Positions 1-4,373 of a stretch of DNA of 6,035 nucleotides are shown piece by piece. The stretch's first letter is position 1, and each line of letters opens with the position of its first letter. A program made the position numbers and the translations under genes. Location of the stretch: positions 1-6,035 of the forward strand of contig JAFAWC010000203.1 in assembly GCA_019242135.1 (NCBI GenBank). Direction: 5' to 3'. A model generated the notes under the pieces. It worked only from the letters and a program-made list of their open reading frames with translations, searched no databases and had not been told where the DNA came from. The stretch is from Mycobacteriaceae bacterium. GTDB taxonomy: Bacteria > Actinomycetota > Actinomycetes > Mycobacteriales > Mycobacteriaceae.

Positions 1-11
1 GGAGTGCCCCT

Positions 12-33
12 GGACCGCTCCCGGGAACCGTCC
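12..33 (-). terminator. weak hairpin downstream of tRNA-Lys
   Basis: An imperfect palindrome centred on CCCGGG (18 of 22 positions symmetric, outer arms GGAC/GTCC) lies about 20 nt past the 3' end of the minus-strand tRNA-Lys. No T-run follows on either strand, so if it ends transcription it is not a classical intrinsic terminator. It could equally be a processing hairpin. Confidence 0.25.
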
Positions 34-52
34 CTGGACTGCGCCCATGGAG

Positions 53-125
53 TGCCCCCACTAGGACTCGAACCTAGGACCTGCGGATTAAAAGTCCGTA
101 GCTCTACCAACTGAGCGATAGGGGC
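53..125 (-). tRNA. lysT: tRNA-Lys (anticodon TTT)
   Basis: On the minus strand the sequence folds as a complete 73-nt cloverleaf. The acceptor stem GCCCCTA pairs with TGGGGGC (one G-T wobble), and the discriminator is A. The D stem is GCTC/GAGC. The anticodon loop CTTTTAA gives anticodon TTT. The T arm is CTAGG-TTCGAGT-CCTAG. The outermost anticodon-stem pair (27-43) is an A-C mismatch; the other four pairs are sound. The 3' end is followed by CTCC, so CCA is not encoded and must be added after transcription. It decodes AAA/AAG lysine codons. It is divergent from the three plus-strand tRNAs. The symbol follows M. tuberculosis usage. Confidence 0.97.
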
Positions 126-135
126 GCGACGCCTC

Positions 136-141
136 AGGATA
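136..141 (-). promoter_or_regulatory. possible -10 element for tRNA-Lys
   Basis: On the minus strand TATCCT fits the actinobacterial TANNNT -10 pattern and ends 10 nt before the tRNA 5' end, so transcription would start only a few nucleotides upstream of the mature tRNA. I see no convincing -35 hexamer at the expected distance. Confidence 0.35.
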
Positions 142-164
142 CTGCCGGCCGGTGTGGTTCTCGT

Positions 165-194
165 TTGAGGATTGAGCTTCGCGTGACCTAAGCT
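165..194 (+). promoter_or_regulatory. candidate promoter of the tRNA-Glu-Asp-Phe operon
   Basis: TTGAGG (165-170) and TAAGCT (189-194) are separated by 18 bp and fit a housekeeping sigma promoter (TTGACA-like / TANNNT). Initiation near 200 would leave a leader of about 45 nt before tRNA-Glu. The stretch 126-244 holds no gene and is the divergent control region between tRNA-Lys and this operon. Confidence 0.45.
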
Positions 195-244
195 ATCGAG
201 GCTCCCAACACGAGCGTTGCGAGTCCCCCGGAGAGATTCGGCTG

Positions 245-317
245 GCCCCCTTCGTCTAGCGGCCTAGGACGCCGCCCTTTCAAGGCGGTAGCGCGGGTTC
301 GAATCCCGTAGGGGGTA
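245..317 (+). tRNA. gluT: tRNA-Glu (anticodon TTC)
   Basis: A 73-nt cloverleaf. Acceptor GCCCCCT pairs with AGGGGGT (G-T at the end, typical of actinobacterial tRNA-Glu), with discriminator A. The anticodon stem CCGCC/GGCGG encloses loop CTTTCAA, giving TTC. The T arm is GCGGG-TTCGAAT-CCCGT, with its outermost pair a G-T wobble. It is followed by CCC, so CCA is not encoded. It decodes GAA/GAG and also supplies glutamyl-tRNA for tetrapyrrole synthesis in organisms using the C5 pathway. It is the first gene of a three-tRNA set, 34 nt before tRNA-Asp, probably one transcript. Confidence 0.97.
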
Positions 318-351
318 CCCGTGGCGACCGTAGGATGGAGTCACAACGCAA

Positions 352-425
352 GGCCCTGTGGCGCAGTTGGTTAGCGCGCCGCCCTGTCACGGCGGAGGTC
401 GCGGGTTCAAGTCCCGTCAGGGTCG
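352..425 (+). tRNA. aspT: tRNA-Asp (anticodon GTC)
   Basis: A 74-nt cloverleaf. Acceptor GGCCCTG pairs with CAGGGTC (one G-T), and discriminator G73 is the identity base expected for tRNA-Asp. The anticodon stem CCGCC/GGCGG with loop CTGTCAC gives GTC. The T loop is TTCAAGT. CCC follows the discriminator, so CCA is not encoded. It is the middle gene of the tRNA-Glu-Asp-Phe set, 32 nt upstream of tRNA-Phe. Confidence 0.97.
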
Positions 426-426
426 C

Positions 427-454
427 CCTCGCGGCGAGGCACACACCGGTGCCT
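427..454 (+). other. overlapping hairpins in the tRNA-Asp/tRNA-Phe spacer
   Basis: CCTCGC (427-432) can pair with GCGAGG (434-439), and AGGCAC (437-442) can pair with GTGCCT (449-454). The two stems share 437-439, so they exclude each other. They lie between two mature tRNAs and may guide precursor processing; this is inference. Confidence 0.3.
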
Positions 455-457
455 TCC

Positions 458-531
458 GGCCAGGTAGCTCAGTCGGTATGAGCGTCCGCCTGAAAAGCGG
501 AAGGTCGCCGGTTCGATCCCGGCCCTGGCCA
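458..531 (+). tRNA. pheU: tRNA-Phe (anticodon GAA)
   Basis: A 74-nt cloverleaf. Acceptor GGCCAGG pairs perfectly with CCTGGCC, with discriminator A. The D stem is GCTC/GAGC. The anticodon stem TCCGC/GCGGA with loop CTGAAAA gives GAA. The T arm is GCCGG-TTCGATC-CCGGC. It is followed by CCC, so CCA is not encoded. It is the last gene of the tRNA set. The 146 bp to the next gene (532-677) contain no obvious T-rich terminator. Confidence 0.97.
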
Positions 532-677
532 CCCACCTGTTCGCTCAGCTATTGCCACGAGCGCGATCGATCCGCGCACCCCCGCTTCGTCGCGATCACG
601 GGTCAGCCGCCAGACTCGCCGCGCGCGACCGCCCATTACTGTTGGCATGCCGCAGGAAGGATTGGTGCAAGGGTGGG

Positions 678-1706
678 ATGGTTGAGGATCAGCTGAGCGT
701 GCTTGGGCAGCGGGCTCTGGTGATGGGGGCCAGCGGCAATGTAGGCGCATGCGTGACCCGGCATCTCGTCGCTCGTGGCGCGGACGTCCGGGTTCTGCTG
801 CGAAAGACGAGTTCCACGACGGGGATCGAGGGGCTGGACGTCGAGCGGTGTTACGGCGATATCTTCGACACGGGAGCGGTCGCCGCCGCCATGTCCGATC
901 GCGACGTTGTCTATTACTGCGTCGTGGACACAAGGGCGGAACTGCGGGACCCGGCACCGCTTTTTAGGACAAACGTCGACGGTCTTCGCAATGTCCTCAA
1001 GGTTGCGTCGGCCGCCAACTTGCGCCGATTCGTCTTCCTCAGCACGATCGGCACTGTCGCGGTCGGCAGAACCGGCGAAGCCGTCGACGAGGACACACCC
1101 GTCAACTGGTCTCACGAGGCCGGCGGGTACATCCAATCGCGCTGCGAAGCAGAAACTCTCGTGCTCTCATATGTCGCGGATCACGGGCTTCCCGCGGTGG
1201 TGGCAAATGTGTCGAACCCTTACGGGCCGCCGGATTGGCAACCGCGACAAGGATTTTTCGTGCAGCTTGCAGCCCTGGGAAAGCTACCGTTCTACGTGCG
1301 CGGTGTCGGGGCGGAAGTCGTCGGCATCGACGACGTCGCCGATGTGCTGGTGCTGGCGGCCCAGCGGGGACGGATCGGCGAACGCTACATCATTTCCGAG
1401 CGGTACATGACGCAGCGCGAATTGGTGACTGTGGCCGCGCAGGCCGTCGGTGTGCGACCCCCTCGCGTCGGCATCCCGATGGGTCTCGTCTACGTGGTGG
1501 CGCATCTGGCCGATGTCCTCGGAGCGCTGCTGCGCCGCGATTTTCCCATCGGCAAGCACAGTGCTCGGCTCCTGGCGCTGACATCACCGGCCAGTCATGG
1601 CAAGGCCACCCGCGAACTGGGCTGGCACCCGTCGCCTACCGAAGACTTCATCGCACGCGCAGCCGAGACCCACGTGGAGCGACACGGGCGGGGTCATGAG
1701 CGCTGA
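678..1706 (+). CDS. extended SDR / NAD-dependent epimerase-like oxidoreductase
   Basis: The product is 342 residues with the layout of an extended short-chain dehydrogenase/reductase. Residues 12-23 form the first strand and a GxxGxxG dinucleotide-binding loop (GASGNVG, 17-23). D61 in YGDIFD fits the adenine-ring aspartate. FLSTIGT (120-126) supplies the active-site Ser/Thr. PYGP (181-184) and GIDDVAD (216-222) are typical of the epimerase half, and TRELGWHP (311-318) of its C-terminal end. The catalytic YxxxK reads Y151-I-Q-S-R155, so the Lys is replaced by Arg. Substrate and reaction cannot be read from the sequence. The reading frame extends back to 552, but residues before M678 have no SDR character, and AAGGG stands just upstream of this ATG, so I start there. 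From memory, M. tuberculosis has a similar oxidoreductase (Rv3725) near the equivalent tRNA cluster; orthology is untested. Confidence 0.85.
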   Translation: MVEDQLSVLGQRALVMGASGNVGACVTRHLVARGADVRVLLRKTSSTTGIEGLDVERCYGDIFDTGAVAAAMSDRDVVYYCVVDTRAELRDPAPLFRTNVDGLRNVLKVASAANLRRFVFLSTIGTVAVGRTGEAVDEDTPVNWSHEAGGYIQSRCEAETLVLSYVADHGLPAVVANVSNPYGPPDWQPRQGFFVQLAALGKLPFYVRGVGAEVVGIDDVADVLVLAAQRGRIGERYIISERYMTQRELVTVAAQAVGVRPPRVGIPMGLVYVVAHLADVLGALLRRDFPIGKHSARLLALTSPASHGKATRELGWHPSPTEDFIARAAETHVERHGRGHER

Positions 1707-1759
1707 TCACGACCGCGGGTGGGTCGGCGCAGGCGCAGCCAGGCAGCCAACCCGGTCTA

Positions 1760-1802
1760 TAGCGATCTATAGCGCATTATAGTGATTTCCTATAGATCGC
1801 TA
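1760..1802. repeat. perfect 13-bp inverted repeat
   Basis: TAGCGATCTATAG (1760-1772) is the exact reverse complement of CTATAGATCGCTA (1790-1802), with a 17-nt spacer. The arms contain the outermost forward and the first reverse heptamer of the surrounding array. It could form a cruciform or RNA hairpin, or be bound by a dimer. No T-run follows, so it is not a good terminator for the upstream oxidoreductase gene. Confidence 0.8.
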
Positions 1803-1806
1803 GAAT
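1801..1806 (+). promoter_or_regulatory. candidate -10 of the ATPase gene
   Basis: TAGAAT fits the TANNNT -10 pattern and lies between the two reverse heptamers. Initiation near 1813 would give a leader of about 13 nt containing GGAG (1818-1821), 4 nt before the GTG start. A second -10-like hexamer, TATAGT, sits at 1778-1783 inside the array. No good -35 is visible, which would suit a promoter that depends on, or is blocked by, a protein bound to the array. Confidence 0.4.
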
Positions 1807-1825
1807 TCGCTACAACTGGAGCGCC

Positions 1826-3001
1826 GTGGACCCTGTGCGTAATCCGTACTCACCCGGTGCCGGCCGCCCCCCGGCCGCGCTGGTCGGCCGCGACCCACAG
1901 TGCGAGCGGTGGCGGGTCTCGCTCGACCGCATTGAGGCAGGACGAACCGCACAGCCGGTGGTGCTGTACGGGCTGCGCGGCGTCGGCAAGACCGTCCTGC
2001 TCACCCGGTTCTTCAACACAGCCCAACACCGCAACTGGATCGTCGCGCAGGTCGAGGGTGGCGCCGGCAAGTCGCTGCGCGAAGCGCTCGGGGAGGCCCT
2101 CCATGCGCCGCTCGCTGATCTGGCGCGTCCGTCGGCGGGCAAGCGGTTGCTCAGGGGCCTCAAGACGGCGTTGAGCTTCAAGGCGTCCTACGACGCGGCG
2201 GGCACCTGGAATTTCGGGCTCGATCTCACCGAGACCGCGGGCGGCGGAGCCGATACCGGAACGCTCGAGACCGACCTGAACAAGCTGGTGCGCGACTTGT
2301 CGGCAGCGGCCGAGGAGGAAAGCGTCGGGCTGGCGATCCTCATCGACGAGGCGCAGGATCTCACGCCTGCGGAATTGACCGCCGTCTGCTCCGCTGCACA
2401 CCTCACCGCGCAAAACGGTTGGCCGGCACTGTTCGCGCTGGCCGGACTGCCGAGCCTGCCGCGCGTGCTGGCCGAGGCGAAGTCGTACGCCGAACGACTG
2501 TTTGTCTTCGAACGGATTGAACACCTCAGCGAGGACGTGGCGCGCCGGGCACTGACCGAGCCGGCCGCCCTCGAAGGCGTCACATGGGATGACGACGCCA
2601 TCGCCCTCGTCGTCGGCGAGACCTCCGGCTACCCATACTTCCTCCAGCAGTTCGGCCAGGACGCGTGGAACGATGCACCCGGCCGCCGAATTACCCTCGC
2701 CGACGCTCGAGTCGGCGCCGCGCGCGGCCGAGCCGCCCTCGACGACGGGTTCTTTCGCGTGCGCTGGGATCGCGCCACCCGGGCGGAGCGGCAATACCTG
2801 CGTGCGATGGCCGTCGACGGGGACGCGGGCAGCTCGTCGGGCGACGTCGCCGCTCGGCTCGGACGCGGTGTCACCAGCTTCGGCCCGGCCCGTGCAAAAC
2901 TCATCTCAAAGGGTTTGATATTCGCCCCGGAGCACGGCGTAGTCGCTTTCACCGTCCCGGGCATGGCCGACTTCATCCAGCGGCAACCCGACTCCCGATG
3001 A
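1826..3001 (+). CDS. orphan ORC/Cdc6-like AAA+ ATPase with C-terminal winged helix
   Basis: The product is 391 residues, complete. An N-terminal NPYSPGAG...LVGRD segment (6-23) matches the start of ORC1/Cdc6-type prokaryotic ATPases. Walker A is G49-LRGVGK-T56. Walker B is LAILIDEAQD (169-178), with D174 and E175 coordinating Mg and activating water. ALAGLPSLP (204-212) fits the sensor-1 strand. GYPYFLQQFGQDAW (268-281) is the conserved lid segment. Residues about 315-388 look like a winged helix-turn-helix (ERQYLRAMA, VAARLGRG, FGPARAKLISKGLI, then a beta wing), suggesting DNA binding. The start is GTG at 1826, with GGAG 4 nt upstream. No partner gene lies in the same direction next to it. 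Its role is unknown; relatives occur in replication initiation, transposition helpers and defence or STAND-like systems. It may bind the phased array directly upstream. Confidence 0.85.
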   Translation: MDPVRNPYSPGAGRPPAALVGRDPQCERWRVSLDRIEAGRTAQPVVLYGLRGVGKTVLLTRFFNTAQHRNWIVAQVEGGAGKSLREALGEALHAPLADLARPSAGKRLLRGLKTALSFKASYDAAGTWNFGLDLTETAGGGADTGTLETDLNKLVRDLSAAAEEESVGLAILIDEAQDLTPAELTAVCSAAHLTAQNGWPALFALAGLPSLPRVLAEAKSYAERLFVFERIEHLSEDVARRALTEPAALEGVTWDDDAIALVVGETSGYPYFLQQFGQDAWNDAPGRRITLADARVGAARGRAALDDGFFRVRWDRATRAERQYLRAMAVDGDAGSSSGDVAARLGRGVTSFGPARAKLISKGLIFAPEHGVVAFTVPGMADFIQRQPDSR

Positions 3002-3040
3002 GCGCTCGCGCGAAGAGCAGACAACCCTGATCAACCCCAC

Positions 3041-3445
3041 CTAACTGATCGCAGTGCCGAACACGTGCCCGATTAGTTCTGCTAACTCTGCTTCGGGCAT
3101 CTGCCGCAGTTCGCGCCGCTCTTTGGCCACCAGGGCGGTCTCGCTGTCGCGCTGGCTGGACACCGATATGTATTCGCCCAGCGCCATCGAAACCGCGCCG
3201 GCTACCAGACCGGCGAGCCCCGCGGTGAAAATCGGGCCCCGGGCGGTGGTGGCGCCGGCCACCCCGAGCACGATTCCGGCCACCGACACGATCCCGTCGT
3301 TCGCACCCAGCACCCCGGCGCGCAACCAGTTGAGCCGCCCTGACGTGCCGGCGGTGTGCGGTTCGGCTGAATGCGTGGGTGTCCCGGCCTCGGCTGCTTC
3401 GAATTGCCGCTGCGTGGGCTCCTCTGCGCCCTCATGATCGACCAT
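3041..3445 (-). pseudogene. truncated VIT1/CCC1-family iron/manganese transporter
   Basis: The product is 134 residues, against roughly 230-240 for the usual family member. After a hydrophilic, His/Glu-bearing N terminus (1-37) comes the VIT hallmark WLRAGVLGANDGIVSVAG (40-57, helix 1). Helix 2 follows with AGAVSMALGEYISVSSQRDSE (82-102). The start of the cytoplasmic metal-binding helix (AKERRELRQMPEAELAEL, 107-124) ends in an unrelated tail, IGHVFGTAIS, and a stop. The rest of the metal-binding domain and helices 3-5 are missing. They are not found in other frames of the 39 bp before the ATPase stop. VIT proteins export Fe2+/Mn2+ from the cytosol; this fragment is unlikely to do so alone. 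The ATG at 3445 has GAGGG directly adjoining it, poor spacing for a ribosome site. A short functional half-protein cannot be excluded. Confidence 0.75.
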
Positions 3446-3461
3446 CCCTCAAGCCAACCGA

Positions 3462-3489
3462 ATTGTCAGATGCCTTGCTAGCAAGCCAA
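3462..3489 (-). promoter_or_regulatory. candidate promoter of the VIT fragment
   Basis: On the minus strand TTGGCT (plus 3484-3489) and GACAAT (plus 3462-3467) are separated by 16 bp, a reasonable housekeeping-type promoter that would start transcription about 10 nt before the ATG. A palindrome fills the spacer, so the promoter could be repressed there. Confidence 0.35.
3471..3488. promoter_or_regulatory. palindromic operator candidate TGCCTTGCTAGCAAGCCA
   Basis: The core CTTGCTAGCAAG (3474-3485) is a perfect 12-bp palindrome. Skipping one position on each side, TG/CA extends the symmetry to 18 bp. It sits between the divergent VIT-fragment gene and the DUF2231-like gene, inside the candidate leftward promoter. 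It does not match the IdeR/DtxR consensus I know. The rest of 3446-3623 shows no gene. Confidence 0.45.
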
Positions 3490-3623
3490 GCCTCACCAAT
3501 GTCGGCTCGGATACCAACGCGATCACCGCAATGCGGCGACATCACCGAGCGACCGAAAATACCGGCGGCCGAAGTGATCTACTGAGACGATCGACGCGCA
3601 GCGCACAACCGAGAAGGAGTTCC

Positions 3624-4115
3624 ATGACCATCATCAACGGACTGCCCTCCCACGTCCTGCTCGTGCATTTCATGGTGGTGCTGGTGCCACTGACTGCGCT
3701 GCTGGTCATCGTCTGCGCTTTGTGGCCGGCCGTGCGGCGCGGGCAGATCGTTTGGCTCACATTGATACTCGCCATCGTGACCACGGTCTTGACACCGATC
3801 ACCACCAACGCCGGTGAATGGCTTTACGACCTGCGACGCCACCCCGACCCGATACTGCAACAGCACGCCGAGCGGGGTGGCTGGATGATCTATTTCTGCG
3901 TTGCTTTACTGGTGGTGGCGATCGCGCTCGCGGTGCTGCATGTCGCTGAACGCCGATCCGACAAGCGCCGGCGATTCGCTCACGTCATCGTCGCCATCGT
4001 GTCGCTGGCTGTCGGGATCTCGTCGGTCGTGCAGCTCTACCGCGTCGGAGACACTGGCGCCCAGTCGGTGTGGGGCGACGAGATCGCGCACCTGAGACAA
4101 GCCACCGGAGAGTGA
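3624..4115 (+). CDS. four-helix membrane protein, DUF2231-like
   Basis: The product is 163 residues with four hydrophobic helices: about 11-33, 42-63, 86-108 and 118-138. The opening LPSHVLLVHFMVVLVPLTALL (7-27) with its HxxLVHF pattern, and the late motif GDTGAQSVWGD (142-152), resemble the DUF2231 membrane family, in which a short H/G-rich motif follows the last helix. The DUF2231 assignment is from memory and moderate. The function of that family is not established; several members sit near cytochrome or metal genes. The ATG at 3624 is chosen because AGAAGGAG (3612-3619) lies 4 nt upstream. The frame extends back to 3531, but that extension is polar and has no matching ribosome site. The gene is divergent from the VIT fragment and convergent with the ExxE membrane-protein operon. 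Confidence 0.7.
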   Translation: MTIINGLPSHVLLVHFMVVLVPLTALLVIVCALWPAVRRGQIVWLTLILAIVTTVLTPITTNAGEWLYDLRRHPDPILQQHAERGGWMIYFCVALLVVAIALAVLHVAERRSDKRRRFAHVIVAIVSLAVGISSVVQLYRVGDTGAQSVWGDEIAHLRQATGE

Positions 4116-4118
4116 GCC

Positions 4119-4149
4119 TGAACCGTACCGGGCTTGATGGGTTCATTTT
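4119..4149 (+). terminator. possible shared terminator between convergent genes
   Basis: TGAACC (4119-4124) pairs with GGTTCA (4140-4145) around a 15-nt loop and is followed by TTTT (4146-4149) on the plus strand. It begins 4 bp after the stop of the DUF2231-like gene and overlaps the stop codon of the converging small membrane protein gene. The stem is short and the T-run brief, so this is a weak prediction. Confidence 0.4.
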
Positions 4150-4373
4150 GATCTCTGTCCTTCCGGGCGGCCCGGGTTCTTACCGGCCCGCACGACGCTG
4201 ACCGCGAGCAGGGACACCGCCGCCGCGGGCGTGATCCACCAGACGGGCAGTGCCGTCCGGCTGAGCGCATAGGTGGCGGCCAACGCGAGCACCACACCTG
4301 CCGCGACCGTCCAGTCGTCTCCGACGAAGAAGTCGTACCAGAATCGGGCGAAGGTCGTGAGTCGGCGGATCAT
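4143..4373 (-). CDS. small two-helix membrane protein coupled to the ExxE protein
   Basis: The product is 76 residues. A charged N terminus is followed by FWYDFFVGDDW (11-21), then hydrophobic segments at about 22-39 and 43-63, then a basic tail. I recall short actinobacterial proteins with the FWxDFxVGDDW pattern next to similar polytopic membrane proteins, but no function is known to me. The ATG at 4373 overlaps the upstream stop as ATGA, which implies translational coupling and a role in the same process or complex, perhaps as a small subunit. The frame stays open far upstream (to 5090), but that part is the out-of-frame shadow of the larger gene. The start is fixed by the overlap. Confidence 0.8.
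   Translation of the reverse strand: MIRRLTTFARFWYDFFVGDDWTVAAGVVLALAATYALSRTALPVWWITPAAAVSLLAVSVVRAGKNPGRPEGQRSK

Larger units (their letters stand above)
1757..1812. repeat. 10-bp phased TAGCGAT heptamer array (operator- or iteron-like)
   Basis: Five copies of a TAGCGAT-like heptamer are packed into 56 bp. Forward copies begin at 1760 (TAGCGAT), 1770 (TAGCGCA) and 1780 (TAGTGAT), exactly 10 bp apart. Reverse copies occupy 1796-1802 (ATCGCTA) and 1806-1812 (TTCGCTA), again 10 bp apart. CTATAG occurs at 1757, 1767 and 1790, with TTATAG at 1777. The block is AT-rich inside GC-rich DNA and ends 13 bp before the ATPase start codon. One copy per helical turn means all forward sites face the same side of the DNA. 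It looks like a binding array for a regulator or for the ATPase itself. Confidence 0.75.

Noticed and set aside
358..696. Plus-strand open frame across tRNA-Asp and tRNA-Phe
   Set aside because: It reads straight through two complete tRNA cloverleaves and has no protein-like composition.
1757..1812. CRISPR array
   Set aside because: The units are only 7 bp with 3-bp gaps, occur in both orientations, and no cas gene is present; this is an operator or iteron-like pattern.
1850..2794. Long minus-strand open frame (314 codons) opposite the ATPase
   Set aside because: It is antisense to a protein with clear AAA+ motifs and its own translation shows only Arg/Gly/Ala-rich composition typical of GC-rich shadows.
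3002..3040. Frameshifted remainder of the VIT gene
   Set aside because: Reading the other minus-strand frames through this gap and into the ATPase 3' end gave no VIT-like residues, so the truncation is not a simple frameshift.
53..3040. tRNA-integrated genomic island carrying the ATPase
   Set aside because: No integrase, no matching tRNA 3'-end repeat near the ATPase, and the oxidoreductase lies between; the 10-bp repeat at the left edge is on the other side of the tRNA.
3469..3491. IdeR/DtxR iron box upstream of the VIT fragment
   Set aside because: The palindrome CTTGCTAGCAAG does not follow the TTAGGTTAGSCTAACCTAA consensus in base or arm length.
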